The notes: generated from the letters alone by a model not told the origin. Positions 17,437 through 26,639 are shown, counted from the first letter of the stretch. The stretch: 31,119 bases of DNA from Frateuria_A sp035695185 (GCF_035695185.1 NZ_DASSES010000141.1:1-31119), one strand, 5' to 3'. Translations and numbers: made by a program.

Positions 17437-17462
17437 GCGGGGCCGGCCCGGGCCGACCCCGC
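17437..17462 (+). terminator. GC-rich hairpin downstream of dps
   Basis: GCGGGG at 17437-17442 pairs with CCCCGC at 17457-17462, extended inwards by CGGC/GCCG after one mismatch. It begins 20 nt after the dps stop. There is no T-tract, so it may be a weak terminator or a 3'-end stabilising stem. Confidence 0.4.
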
Positions 17463-17510
17463 CGCACTCGCGGTGCTGACCTCGCGCTGACCATCCCCCT
17501 GGCACCTTTA

Positions 17511-17539
17511 TTGAGCCGTGTCCCCCGGGTCGTTAAGCT
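17511..17539 (+). promoter_or_regulatory. Possible sigma-70 type promoter of the ndvB gene
   Basis: TTGAGC at 17511-17516, a 17-bp spacer, then TAAGCT at 17534-17539, in the only locally AT-richer part of the dps-ndvB gap. Each hexamer matches the consensus only partly. The predicted start would leave a leader of about 40 nt before the TTG start codon at 17587. Confidence 0.3.
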
Positions 17540-17586
17540 CCGCGGGCTAACTTGGCCTCACGTGGAGGCGTCCGACGGGGAACGTT

Positions 17587-20187
17587 TTGAGCGCCAAAGC
17601 ACCTAACCACGACAGCCGGTATCCGCTGCTTGCGGCCATCCTGCTCGCGCTGATCGTGGCCGCGCTCAATATCGCGCTGTGGTGGTGGGGCAACCTGCCG
17701 CATGGCCCGGAGGACTTCCACGGACCGATCAGCGGCTATTCGGTGTCGGTGTTCCAGCGCTACCAGAACCCGCTCAAGCAGGACTTCCCCAGCGACCAGG
17801 AGATCGACGCCGACCTGAAGCTGCTGCGCCGCTACACGCCGCGCATCCGCACCTACTCGACGCTGGAGAACCCGCAGGTCTACCGGCTGGCCGAGAAGGA
17901 CGGCCTCAAGGTGATGGCCGGCGCCAACATCGACACGCGACTGGAGAACAACGAGAAGGAACTGGACACCCTGATCGCGCTGGCACGGCGCTACCCGGAA
18001 ACCATCCACCGGGTCATCGTGGGCAACGAGGTGCTGTTCCGCGGCGACCTGACCGTCCGGCAGATGGAGGATTACCTCGACCGCGCCCGCGCGGCGATCC
18101 GCCAGCCGGTCTCGATCGCCGAGCCGGATTACATCTGGCTGAAATACCCCGAGCTGGTCGACCACGTCGACTTCATCACCATCCACCTGTTCCCGTTCTG
18201 GAACGGCGTGGCGCGCAAGGACGCGGTCGGCGCGGCGCTGGGCGCCTACGACAACATCGTCCAGCACTACCCGTACAAGCCGGTGGTGGTGGGCGAGATC
18301 GGCTGGCCGTCCAACGGCGACCGCCACGAGTACGCCGACCCGTCGATCTCCAACGAGGCGATCTTCATCCGCGACTGGCTCAACGCAGCCAAGGCACGCA
18401 ACATCGATTACTACCTGCTGGAAGCCTTCGACCAACCGTGGAAGGAGAACCTGGGCGAAGGCCGCACCGGCGCCTACTGGGGCACCTTCAACGCCGACCG
18501 CCAGCTGAAGTTCCCGCTCACCGGCCCGGTCACCGAGGACACCGCCTGGCCGTGGAAGGCGCTGGCGGCGAGCCTGCTGGCGCTCATCCCGATGGTCTGG
18601 TTCGCGCGCAAGTTCAAGCGCTTCAAGCTGATGGGCAAGCTGTTCTTCTGCCTGCTGATCCAGCTTGCCTGTGGCCTGATCGTGTGGTCGGCCACCCTGC
18701 CCTTCAACTTCTACCTGAGCTGGATCGACTGGACCATGCTGGTCCTGCTGTTCCCGGCGCAGGTGGCGATCCTGGCGATCCTGCTGATCAACGGGTTCGA
18801 GTTCACCGAGGTGCTGTGGCGCCGGCGCTGGCAGCGCCATGCCGGGATGCTCAAGCCGGACCGGCCGGACCGGCAGCCGTTCGTCTCCATCCACCTGGCC
18901 TGCTACAACGAGCCGCCGGAGATGGTGATGCTCACGCTCGATTCGCTGGCGGCGCTGGACTACGAAAACTTCGAAGTCCTGGTGATCGACAACAACACCA
19001 AGAACCCGGACGTGTGGAAGCCGGTCGAGGCCTACTGCGAGCAGCTCGGCAAGCGCTTCCGCTTCTTCCACCTGGAGCCCTGGCCCGGCTTCAAGGCCGG
19101 CGCGCTCAACTTCGGCCTGAAGGAAACCGACCCGCAGGCCGAGGTGGTCGCGGTGATCGACGCCGACTACGTGGTGCGGCCGGACTGGCTGTCCACCCTC
19201 ACCGGCTACTTCCACGACCCGAAGGTCGCGGTGGTGCAGTGCCCGCAGGCGCACCGCGACTTCGAGCACAACCGCTTCCGCCGCATGACCGCCTGGGAGT
19301 TCGACGGCTTCTTCCGCATCGGCATGCACCACCGCAACGAGCGCAACGCGATCATCCAGCACGGCACCATGACCATGGTCCGTCGCTCGGCGCTGGAAGG
19401 CACCGGCGGCTGGTCGGAATGGACCATCTGCGAGGACGCCGAGCTCGGCCTGCGCCTGATGCATGCCGGCTACGAACTGGTCTACGTCGACGAGCTGATG
19501 GGCAAGGGCCTCACGCCGGCGGACTTCAAGGCCTACAAGAGCCAGCGCTACCGCTGGGCGTTCGGCGCCATGCAGATCCTCAAAGGCCGCTGGGACTGGA
19601 TGACCACCCGCGGGCCGCTCTCGCTGGGCCAGCGCTTCCACTTCCTCACCGGCTGGTTCAGCTGGTTCGCCGATGCGTTGCACCTGATCTTTACCCTGAT
19701 GGCGATCTACTGGACCGCCGGCATGGTGGCGTTCCCGCACCTGTTCAGCCTGCCGATGCAGCTGTTCCTGATCCCGGTGATCGGCTTCTTCTTCGCCAAG
19801 GCGATCTTCGGCGTCGTCCTGTATCGCGCCCGTGTGCCGTGCGGCTGGTACGACACGCTGATGGCGTCGGTCGCCAGCATGGGCCTGTCGCACGCGATCG
19901 CGCGCGGCATCCTGCACGGCCTGACGCGCGAGAAGACCGCTTTCGTGGTCACCGCCAAGAGCCGCCGGCTGGGCGAGTCGGGCTTCGCCGCGTTCGCGCC
20001 GGTGCGCGAGGAACTGCTGATGGCCTGCGCGCTGGTAATGTGCATCGTCGGCATGGCGTTGTCCTTCGGCACGCGCTACATCGAAGGCACCCTGTGGATG
20101 TTCATCCTGGCCGCGCAGTCGATCCCGTATTTCTCCGCGGTGGGCGGCGCCTGGATTGCGCACAAGGCGGGCGACAAGGCCGGTTGA
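17587..20187 (+). CDS. ndvB: NdvB-type beta-glucan synthase (GH17-GT2 fusion, inner membrane)
   Basis: An 866-residue membrane protein of the same size and domain order as P. aeruginosa NdvB. After one N-terminal membrane helix comes a periplasmic GH17 domain (about 44-310) with acid/base Glu148 (VGNEV) and nucleophile Glu237 (GEIGWPS). Membrane helices follow (about 320-420), then a cytoplasmic GT2 domain (about 430-680) with DAD at 525-527, CEDAE including Asp617, and QRYRW at 653-657, the processive-glycosyltransferase motif. More helices end the protein. NdvB proteins make beta-1,3-linked, often cyclic, periplasmic glucans important for osmoadaptation and biofilm drug tolerance; the GH17 part probably remodels or cyclises the chain. 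Translation appears to begin at TTG, with GGGGA ideally spaced 5 nt upstream (17577-17581) and no better in-frame start nearby. Confidence 0.88.
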   Translation: MSAKAPNHDSRYPLLAAILLALIVAALNIALWWWGNLPHGPEDFHGPISGYSVSVFQRYQNPLKQDFPSDQEIDADLKLLRRYTPRIRTYSTLENPQVYRLAEKDGLKVMAGANIDTRLENNEKELDTLIALARRYPETIHRVIVGNEVLFRGDLTVRQMEDYLDRARAAIRQPVSIAEPDYIWLKYPELVDHVDFITIHLFPFWNGVARKDAVGAALGAYDNIVQHYPYKPVVVGEIGWPSNGDRHEYADPSISNEAIFIRDWLNAAKARNIDYYLLEAFDQPWKENLGEGRTGAYWGTFNADRQLKFPLTGPVTEDTAWPWKALAASLLALIPMVWFARKFKRFKLMGKLFFCLLIQLACGLIVWSATLPFNFYLSWIDWTMLVLLFPAQVAILAILLINGFEFTEVLWRRRWQRHAGMLKPDRPDRQPFVSIHLACYNEPPEMVMLTLDSLAALDYENFEVLVIDNNTKNPDVWKPVEAYCEQLGKRFRFFHLEPWPGFKAGALNFGLKETDPQAEVVAVIDADYVVRPDWLSTLTGYFHDPKVAVVQCPQAHRDFEHNRFRRMTAWEFDGFFRIGMHHRNERNAIIQHGTMTMVRRSALEGTGGWSEWTICEDAELGLRLMHAGYELVYVDELMGKGLTPADFKAYKSQRYRWAFGAMQILKGRWDWMTTRGPLSLGQRFHFLTGWFSWFADALHLIFTLMAIYWTAGMVAFPHLFSLPMQLFLIPVIGFFFAKAIFGVVLYRARVPCGWYDTLMASVASMGLSHAIARGILHGLTREKTAFVVTAKSRRLGESGFAAFAPVREELLMACALVMCIVGMALSFGTRYIEGTLWMFILAAQSIPYFSAVGGAWIAHKAGDKAG

Positions 20188-20278
20188 CGCGCGGGACCCG
20201 GCGGCGGCGCGTGTTTATCTGGCCGCAACATCGGCATCGCTACGCTGGAGCGCCCCGCACAGGGACGTCCCCATCCGC

Positions 20279-22036
20279 ATGCGCCGCCTCCGACGCCTGA
20301 TCGCCTTGCTCCTGCTGCTGCCGCTGGCGGCGCAGGCGGGCGTGCGGCTCGTGGTCAAGGGCCTGGACGACCCGCTGAAGTCCGCCGTGCAGGCGGGCCT
20401 GACGCTGTCGCAATACGCCAAGCGGCCGGTCAGCGAGGCGCAGATCCGCCGGCTCTACGCGGACGCGCCCGACGAGGCGCGCGAGGCGCTGGAACCCTAC
20501 GGTTACTACGATGCGGCCGTGCAGGGCACGCTGGCCCGCACCGGCGCAGGCGACTGGCAGGTCACGCTGACGGTCAGCCCCGGCGAACCGGTGCGCATCA
20601 CCGAGGTCCACGTGAAGCTGGACGAGGCGGCACTCGGGATTCCGGCGATCCGCGGCGCCGAGCGCGCGGTGCAGCGGCTCAAGGGCAAGGTGCTCGATCA
20701 CGGCGCCTACGCCAAGGCACGCGACGACGTCAGCGGCGCGCTGACCGCCAACGGTTTCCTCGGTGCCAAACTCGTCACCCACCAGGTGCGGGTGACCCGC
20801 GCGGACCACGCCGCGGTGGTGGAACTGGCCTGGCAGGCCGGCCCGCGCTACCGCTTCGACCGGGTCGAGTTCAAGGACTCGCAGTTCGAGCCGGGCTTCC
20901 TGCAGCGCTACGTGCCGTTCGAGCGCGGCGACTATTTCGACCAGGCCGACCTGCTCCGCCTGCAGCAGGCGCTCACCGGCGCGGACTACTTCTCGGTGGT
21001 CAACGTGCGGCCGGACGTGGACGATGCCCGCCGTACCGTCGACGTCGAGGTCGAGCTGCAGCCGGCCAAGCGCAGCGTCTATACCGGCGGACCGTTCTTC
21101 GGCACCGACACCGGCTTCGGCATCCGCCTGGGGCTGGAGCGGCGCTGGGTCAACCGCCGCGGACACAAGTGGACGAACGAACTGGTGCTGGCCCAGCGGC
21201 TGAAGACCCTGTCCACGCTGTACATGATCCCGCTGCCCGGCAGCGCACAGCGCAGCCTGAACTTCGGCGCCAACTTCCGCGATGCCAACACGGTCACCTC
21301 GCAGTCGCGCACGCTGGAACTGGTCGGCAACGAGACCGAGCTGTGGCATGGCTGGACACGCACCGTCGGCGCGCATGCGCTGATCGGCACCTTCACCGTG
21401 GGCAAGCGCGGCAACGAGCCGGACAACGCGCCGGGCATCGAACACGGGCGCAGCAAGCTGGTGTTCGCCGAAGCCTCGCTGTCGAAGAAGCACGGCGACA
21501 ACCCCACCTTCGTGCGCCACGGCTGGTCGCTGGACGTGTACGCGCGCAGCACCGCCGGCGCGCTGCTGTCGAGCACGCGTTTCAGCCAGCTGGCCGCCGA
21601 TGCCAAGTGGATCGACGCCTTCACCCGGCGCGACCGGCTGATCCTGCGCGCCAGCGCGGGCATCACCTCGACCGGCGACTTCAGCGCGCTACCGCCGCAG
21701 CTGCGCTTCTTCGCCGGTGGCGACCGCTCCGTGCGCGGCTACGGCTATCAGGCGATCGGCCCGCGCAACGCCTTCGACCGCGTGATCGGCGGCCGCAACC
21801 TGCTGGTGGCGAGCACCGAGGTGGAGCATTACTTCACGCGCCACTGGGGCATGGCCGCCTTCGTGGATGCCGGCAACGCGTTCAACGGCACCGACTACCG
21901 GCCGCGCATCGGCGCGGGCCTGGGCGTGCGCTGGCTGTCCCCGGTCGGAATGATCCGGGTGGACGTGGGCACCCCGATCCGCGACGACCACGCGCACGGG
22001 ATCCAGTTGCACGTGGTGATAGGGCCGGACCTGTGA
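20279..22036 (+). CDS. tamA: TamA, Omp85-family outer-membrane assembly protein
   Basis: A 585-residue outer-membrane protein. A signal peptide (RLRRLIALLLLLPLAAQA) is followed by about three POTRA domains (about 21-265), including the typical ALEPYGYYDAAV and GPRYRFDRVEF segments, then a 16-strand barrel to the C-terminus. The barrel has VRGYGY at 485-490, the lid-lock RGY motif of the Omp85 superfamily. TamA works with TamB to insert autotransporters and to move phospholipid or envelope components across the periplasm. The start at 20279 directly opens the signal peptide; an AGGGACG ribosome-like site lies 11 nt before it, slightly far. It follows ndvB by 91 bp and precedes tamB by 52 bp, consistent with a tamAB operon. 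Confidence 0.93.
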   Translation: MRRLRRLIALLLLLPLAAQAGVRLVVKGLDDPLKSAVQAGLTLSQYAKRPVSEAQIRRLYADAPDEAREALEPYGYYDAAVQGTLARTGAGDWQVTLTVSPGEPVRITEVHVKLDEAALGIPAIRGAERAVQRLKGKVLDHGAYAKARDDVSGALTANGFLGAKLVTHQVRVTRADHAAVVELAWQAGPRYRFDRVEFKDSQFEPGFLQRYVPFERGDYFDQADLLRLQQALTGADYFSVVNVRPDVDDARRTVDVEVELQPAKRSVYTGGPFFGTDTGFGIRLGLERRWVNRRGHKWTNELVLAQRLKTLSTLYMIPLPGSAQRSLNFGANFRDANTVTSQSRTLELVGNETELWHGWTRTVGAHALIGTFTVGKRGNEPDNAPGIEHGRSKLVFAEASLSKKHGDNPTFVRHGWSLDVYARSTAGALLSSTRFSQLAADAKWIDAFTRRDRLILRASAGITSTGDFSALPPQLRFFAGGDRSVRGYGYQAIGPRNAFDRVIGGRNLLVASTEVEHYFTRHWGMAAFVDAGNAFNGTDYRPRIGAGLGVRWLSPVGMIRVDVGTPIRDDHAHGIQLHVVIGPDL

Positions 22037-22088
22037 TGATGGCGCACTTCCACGCTCCCTGCGCGGCGCGCGGCACGAGAATGCGCGC

Positions 22089-25000
22089 ATGAAGTGGCTC
22101 AAACGCCTCGGCATCGCCCTGCTCGCCCTGCTCCTGCTGCTGGCGCTGGGCCTGTGGTGGCTGCTCGGCACCGGCGCAGGCCTGCGCTTCGCGCTCGCCC
22201 GCGCCAGCGGCTTCACCGATGGCGCGCTCCGCGTGCAGCACGCCCACGGCACCCTCGCCGGCCCGCTGCAGGTCGAGGGCCTGCGCTACACCGACGGCAA
22301 CGGCCTGACCGTGCACATCGCCAGCGCGAAGCTGGACGTCCGGCTCTGGTCGCTGCTCACCAGACACCTGCATGTCGACAACCTGGACGTGCGCGGCGTG
22401 GATGTCTCGCTGCCGCCGCCCACGCCGGGCGGACCGCAGGGCGGGCCGTTCTCGCTCGAGCCGCCAGTGGCGATCACGGTCGACCATGCGCACGTCGCCG
22501 ACGCGGTGATCCACCGGATCCACCAAACCCTGTTCAGCGCCGACAGCCTCGACCTCGCCGGGCACTGGAACGCCCAGGGCATCGCCATCCGCACCCTGCG
22601 ACTGCGCTCGCCGCAGGGTCACGCGGACGTCGCCGGCACCCTCGCCATCGGCAACACCTACCGGGGCAACGGCCAGGCAAGCTTCGCCTGGATGCTGGGC
22701 GGGACCACCTATGCCGGCCAGTTGAAGGCGAGCAGCGACGGCAACCGCGCGCGGCTCGACCTCGCGCTCGGCCGACCGATGGCCGCGCACCTGCAACTGG
22801 CGCTGGACCAGGGCGGCGCCTGGCCCTGGACGGCCTCGCTCGAGGCGCCCCGCTTCGATCCCGCACCGGTGCTGGGCAAGGGCAGGCTGCAAAGCCTCGC
22901 GCTTGCCCTTCGCGGCAACGGCGACCGCCACGGCGGCACGCTGACCGGCAGTGTCGATCTCGACCAGTGGCGCCTCCGTCTCGCGCCCCTGCGCGCGCAG
23001 CTGAGCGACGATCGCTCGCGGCTCACACTGCAGGCCCTCACCCTCACCTCGCCGCAGATCAAGGGGCTGCTCCAGGCGCACGGACAGATCCAGCTGGATG
23101 CGACGCCCCCCAGCGGCACGCTGCAACTGGCCTGGCAGGGCCTGGAACTGCCGGCGGCACTGGCTGGCCAGCCGCTGGCCAGCCATGGCCGACTGGACCT
23201 GCGCGGCAGCACCGCGCGCTTCCATGCGCAGGGCGACGTGGCGGTCGGCCCGCCGGGCAAGCTCGCGCAGCTGACGGTGAACCTCGACGGCACGCCGCGG
23301 CAGCTGGCGCTGCACACGCTGGACATCCGACAGCCGCAAGGCGGCCTGCAGGCACGGGGCACGCTCACCCTGCAGCCGGCGTTCGGCTGGGAACTGGCGG
23401 CCGAGGCGAACGACTTCGATCCCGGCCAGCTCTTTGCCGGATGGAGCGGCAAGCTCGATGCGCGGCTCACCTCGCACGGCACGCTGCCCTCGGGCCGTCC
23501 CGATGCCACGCTCGAGCTGGCCCGTCTGGACGGCCACCTGCGCCACCGTCCCGTGCGCGGGCACGGCAGTCTGCACCTGTCCCCGAACCAGGTGCTGGAC
23601 GGCACGCTCGCACTCGCCTCCGGCGGCAGCAAAGTGTCGATCGAGGGCCAGCCCGGCGCACGCAATGACGTGCAGGTGCAGCTGACCGTCGCCACGCTGG
23701 CCGACTGGCTGCCCGATGCCGGCGGCCGGCTGGACGCGCATGCGCACGTCACCGGCCTGCCGCCCGCGCTCGGCGTCGACGCGACGGTGCGCGGCAGCGC
23801 CCTCGCCTACGGCAGCCAGCGGGTCGGCCGGCTGGACCTGAAGGCGCACGTGCCCGATATCGGCAAACCGGGCGGCAACGTGGACCTCGATGCCCGCGAT
23901 GCGTGGCTCGGTGGCCTCGCGTTCCACGCGCTGGCGTTGCACGCCGCGGGTACCGAGACGGACCACCGGCTCACGCTGGACGCGAACGGCCGCCAGCTTT
24001 CCGCCCAACTCGCCCTGCGTGGCAGCCTCCGGCAGCGCCACTGGAAGGGCACCCTAGAGCGGCTGGACCTGGCGCCGCAGGGCCTGCCGCGCTGGCGGCT
24101 GCAGGGGCCGGCCACGCTGGACTACGAGGCCGGTGCGCTGGCGCTGTCGTCGCTGTGCCTCACCGCCGGCGATCCGCTGCTGTGCGTCGAGGGCAAACAG
24201 GACAAGGCCGGCAACCTCGCCGCCAGCTACCGGCTGCGGGCGCTGCCGCTCGCGCTGCTCCTCAATGCCGCCGGCTATGCGGACCTGCCGATGCGCGCCG
24301 ATGGCCAGTTGCATGGCGAGGGCACGCTCAAGCGCAGCGCCGACGGGGCGCTGGGTGGTCGCGCCACCCTTGCCTCGGACCAGGGCTCGATCACCTACAC
24401 GCAGCAGGCGCAACGGCCCTTGCTCGCCTGGCGGGGCCTGACCGTCGACGCGGACCTCGCACCCGGCCACCAGCAGATCGAGGCGCATGCCGCGCTCAAC
24501 CGGAATGGCCGCCTGGACGGTCGCCTGGCCATCGACGGCGACGCGCAGGCGCTCGGTGGCCAGTTGACCGTGACGCTGGACAGCCTGGCCCCGATCGAGC
24601 TGCTCACCAGCGAGGTAGCCAACGTGCAGGGCCGTCTCGATGGCCGCTTCGGCTTCGCCGGCACGCTGGCGCAGCCGGCGGTGACCGGCCAGGCCAACGT
24701 GGACGGGTTCGCCGCCGAGGTCCCGGCGCTCGGCCTGAAGCTCGTCGACGGCGCACTGGTGCTGCGCGCGCCGGACGCGCAACACGTCGAACTGGACGGC
24801 CACGTGCGCTCGGGCAAGGGGGTCCTGGCGATCGGCGGCAGCTATGGCTTCAACGCGCAGGCGTCGAGTGCGATCACCCTCGCCGGCCAGGACGTCACGG
24901 TGGCCGACATCCCCGCCGCCCGGGTGGTGCTCAGCCCCGATCTGCGCGTGCAGCGCGACGCCCAGGGCCTGCACGTCACCGGCGCCGTCGCGCTGGACAG

Positions 25001-25835
25001 CGCCAACGTGAACCTCGATCGCCTGCCCGGCGGCGGCGCGACCAAGGCCTCACCCGACGTGGTGGTGGTCGACGAGCGCGAACAGGAGAAGGCCGCCGCG
25101 CAACTGCCGATCAGCGCGCGGGTGAAGGTCGACCTCGGCCACCACACGCATCTGGCCGGCAAGGGCCTGGACGGCAACCTCACCGGCACGCTCACGGTGC
25201 TCGAGGAACCCGGCCAGGCTACCCGTGGCCAGGGGCAGATCGCGGTCAGCGGCACCTACAAGGCCTATGGCCAGGACCTGCACATCCAGTCCGGCAAACT
25301 GCTCTTCGCCGGCACCCCGATCGACAACCCCGGGCTGGACATCCGCGCGGTACGCAGCCTCAATCCCAACGCCACCGTCGACGAGGGCCAGGAGGTCGGC
25401 CTGCTAATCAGCGGCACGGCGCAGCGGCCGGTCCTCACCGTGTTTTCCAACCCGCCGATGGAACAATCCGACGCGCTCGCCTACCTGATCACCGGCAAGC
25501 CGCTCTCCCAGGTCAGCAGCGGCGAAGGCAACATGGTCGGCGCCGCTGCCCAGGCGCTCGGCTCGGCCGCCGGCGACCTGCTCGCCAAGAGCATCGGCAG
25601 CAAGCTGGGGGTCGACGAGATCGGCGTCTCGGGCAACGAGGCGCTGGGCGGCGAGTCGGCCTTCACCGTCGGCAAGTACCTCTCGCCACGGCTGTACCTG
25701 AGCTACGGCGTGGGCCTGTTCGAACCCGGCCAGGTGATCACCCTGCGCTACCGCCTCGGCCAGCGCTGGAATCTCGAAGTGCAGAACGCCACCGACTTCA
25801 GCCGCGCGAGCCTCAACTACCGCCTGGAGCGCTGA
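22089..25835 (+). CDS. tamB: TamB, translocation and assembly module inner-membrane protein
   Basis: A 1248-residue AsmA-like protein. One N-terminal membrane helix (about 5-27, WLKRLGIALLALLLLL) anchors it in the inner membrane. The long middle is a repetitive beta-rich region (many xLxLxG strands), expected to form a lipid-lined periplasmic groove. The C-terminal TamB/DUF490 domain (about 900-1248) contains GTYKAYGQDLHIQSG, FSNPPM and SDALAYLITGKPLS and ends SLNYRLER. TamB spans the periplasm and contacts TamA; YhdP/TamB/YdbH-type proteins transport phospholipids to the outer membrane. Length is close to E. coli TamB (about 1259). An ATG 8 nt upstream is out of frame. The operon position right after tamA supports the assignment. 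A strong nested hairpin lies just downstream. Confidence 0.93.
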   Translation: MKWLKRLGIALLALLLLLALGLWWLLGTGAGLRFALARASGFTDGALRVQHAHGTLAGPLQVEGLRYTDGNGLTVHIASAKLDVRLWSLLTRHLHVDNLDVRGVDVSLPPPTPGGPQGGPFSLEPPVAITVDHAHVADAVIHRIHQTLFSADSLDLAGHWNAQGIAIRTLRLRSPQGHADVAGTLAIGNTYRGNGQASFAWMLGGTTYAGQLKASSDGNRARLDLALGRPMAAHLQLALDQGGAWPWTASLEAPRFDPAPVLGKGRLQSLALALRGNGDRHGGTLTGSVDLDQWRLRLAPLRAQLSDDRSRLTLQALTLTSPQIKGLLQAHGQIQLDATPPSGTLQLAWQGLELPAALAGQPLASHGRLDLRGSTARFHAQGDVAVGPPGKLAQLTVNLDGTPRQLALHTLDIRQPQGGLQARGTLTLQPAFGWELAAEANDFDPGQLFAGWSGKLDARLTSHGTLPSGRPDATLELARLDGHLRHRPVRGHGSLHLSPNQVLDGTLALASGGSKVSIEGQPGARNDVQVQLTVATLADWLPDAGGRLDAHAHVTGLPPALGVDATVRGSALAYGSQRVGRLDLKAHVPDIGKPGGNVDLDARDAWLGGLAFHALALHAAGTETDHRLTLDANGRQLSAQLALRGSLRQRHWKGTLERLDLAPQGLPRWRLQGPATLDYEAGALALSSLCLTAGDPLLCVEGKQDKAGNLAASYRLRALPLALLLNAAGYADLPMRADGQLHGEGTLKRSADGALGGRATLASDQGSITYTQQAQRPLLAWRGLTVDADLAPGHQQIEAHAALNRNGRLDGRLAIDGDAQALGGQLTVTLDSLAPIELLTSEVANVQGRLDGRFGFAGTLAQPAVTGQANVDGFAAEVPALGLKLVDGALVLRAPDAQHVELDGHVRSGKGVLAIGGSYGFNAQASSAITLAGQDVTVADIPAARVVLSPDLRVQRDAQGLHVTGAVALDSANVNLDRLPGGGATKASPDVVVVDEREQEKAAAQLPISARVKVDLGHHTHLAGKGLDGNLTGTLTVLEEPGQATRGQGQIAVSGTYKAYGQDLHIQSGKLLFAGTPIDNPGLDIRAVRSLNPNATVDEGQEVGLLISGTAQRPVLTVFSNPPMEQSDALAYLITGKPLSQVSSGEGNMVGAAAQALGSAAGDLLAKSIGSKLGVDEIGVSGNEALGGESAFTVGKYLSPRLYLSYGVGLFEPGQVITLRYRLGQRWNLEVQNATDFSRASLNYRLER

Positions 25836-25842
25836 GCCCCGA

Positions 25843-25916
25843 CGCAGGACCCCGCAGGCGCGCCGCGAGCGGCAGGCGACCCGCTCGCGCACGAGTGCGC
25901 TCCCCCGGGTCCTGCG
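25843..25916. terminator. Nested perfect cruciform after tamB
   Basis: CGCAGGACCC at 25843-25852 pairs perfectly with GGGTCCTGCG at 25907-25916, and inside it CGCGAGCGG (25864-25872) pairs perfectly with CCGCTCGCG (25881-25889) around an 8-nt loop. It begins 7 nt after the tamB stop. It could terminate tamAB transcription or protect its 3' end; no T-run follows. Confidence 0.45.
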
Positions 25917-26038
25917 CTGCCGCATGCCCGCTCCCCACCCCGGCCCTCTTCACCGGAAACGAGTCCCGGCGAGGACGTCCGCCACGTGCGAAGAGACACG
26001 CGCACCCACCACGCGCCCACCCGCCTGGTCGCGCCTGT

Positions 26039-26064
26039 AGTTCTTTCCCCTGCCCGCGCAAATT
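26039..26064 (+). promoter_or_regulatory. Upstream box of the first sigma-54 promoter
   Basis: AGTTCTTTCC (26039-26048) and GCGCAAATT (26056-26064) recur, with 1 bp different spacing, upstream of the second sigma-54 promoter. In both copies GCGCAAATT ends 58 bp before the first base of the -24 element. Such placement suits an enhancer-binding activator or IHF site; which protein binds is unknown. Confidence 0.5.
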
Positions 26065-26121
26065 TTCAGCATGCGCTCTGCGCTGAGCAGCGAAACCCGC
26101 GTGGCGACGGGATTTTTCCGC

Positions 26122-26136
26122 TGGCATCGCTGTTGC
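26122..26136 (+). promoter_or_regulatory. Sigma-54 (RpoN) promoter, first KGG gene
   Basis: TGGCATCGCTGTTGC, followed by AA, matches the -24/-12 consensus TGGCAC-N5-TTGC with the exact 15-nt frame; only the final C of TGGCAC is replaced by T. The transcript would start near 26148 and leave a leader of about 40 nt before the ATG at 26187. Confidence 0.7.
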
Positions 26137-26186
26137 AATCCCTTGGGTGCCCGGCACGGACCGGGTGTTCAACCACGGAGATGACC

Positions 26187-26366
26187 ATGACTCGGCAACA
26201 GTCCTCCACCCATGACCAGGGCACCAAGAAATCCGCCAGCGCTTCCCCCTCACGCGCGAGCGTCCGTGGCAGCACCACGGTGCGCGAAGCCGGCCAGAAG
26301 GGCGGCCAGCGTGTGCGCGAACTGGTCAACGAAGGCCGCCAGGCCGAGCAGCGTGGACGGCACTGA
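26187..26366 (+). CDS. KGG-repeat stress protein 1 (no central repeat)
   Basis: A 59-residue, very hydrophilic, Gly/Arg/Ser-rich protein. After a disordered N-terminus comes the family head (STTVREAGQKGG) joined directly to the tail QRVRELVNEGRQAEQ, so the central 20-residue repeat of its neighbours is absent. The KGG (stress-induced acidophilic repeat) family includes E. coli YciG and Bacillus GsiB; these small proteins accumulate under stress, but their biochemical role is not settled. The ATG at 26187 is chosen over one at 26181 because GGAG (26177-26180) is 6 nt from the former and touches the latter. It is first in the cluster, behind a sigma-54 promoter, and 41 bp before the next KGG gene. 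Confidence 0.8.
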   Translation: MTRQQSSTHDQGTKKSASASPSRASVRGSTTVREAGQKGGQRVRELVNEGRQAEQRGRH

Positions 26367-26407
26367 CGACCCGACCGGTCACCACGATCCACCACTGGAG
26401 CCGACAG

Positions 26408-26590
26408 ATGAGCCAGAAACAGCAAAACGATCGCGGCCAGCAGCACTCGAAGCAGGCCCATGGCAGCGGCAAGGGCGACATGACCGTGCGCGAGGCCGGT
26501 CAGATGGGTGGCCACAAGGGCGGCCAGCGCGAACGCGAGCTGGTCGAGAAAGGCCATGAGGCCGAGGACCGTGGCGGCCGCCGTCACTGA
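26408..26590 (+). CDS. KGG-repeat stress protein 2 (no central repeat)
   Basis: A 60-residue hydrophilic protein with a Gln/Lys/His-rich N-terminus (MSQKQQNDRGQQHSKQ), the head GDMTVREAGQMGGHKGG and the tail QRERELVEKGHEAEDRGG. It has an extra GGHKGG but lacks the 20-residue RKEQLGPEGYS unit. No signal peptide, membrane segment or cysteine is present, so a cytosolic, largely disordered protein is expected. The ribosome site GGAG at 26397-26400 is 7 nt before the ATG. It lies between KGG genes 1 and 3 with short gaps (41 and 49 bp) and no promoter of its own was found, so cotranscription from the upstream sigma-54 promoter is likely. Assignment to the KGG family is by motif. Confidence 0.78.
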   Translation: MSQKQQNDRGQQHSKQAHGSGKGDMTVREAGQMGGHKGGQRERELVEKGHEAEDRGGRRH

Positions 26591-26639
26591 TCCGCGCACG
26601 TAGCGACTCACCACATCCCCCCAACGAGAGGAGACAACC

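Larger units (their letters stand above)
25836..26186. other. 351-bp intergenic region between tamB and the KGG cluster
   Basis: No gene is seen here. The first third holds the nested cruciform after tamB. The middle (about 25917-26038) is C-rich without recognisable structure. The last third holds the AGTTCTTTCC ... GCGCAAATT box and the sigma-54 promoter of the first KGG gene, in locally AT-richer sequence. Confidence 0.7.

Noticed and set aside
17533..20163. An 876-codon open frame on the minus strand antisense to ndvB, and similar long frames over mrcB (4588-6654 plus) and relA (9680-11980 plus)
   Set aside because: Same cause: codon mirror of a GC-rich gene. Composition is like unconstrained antisense and no ribosome site or domain was found.
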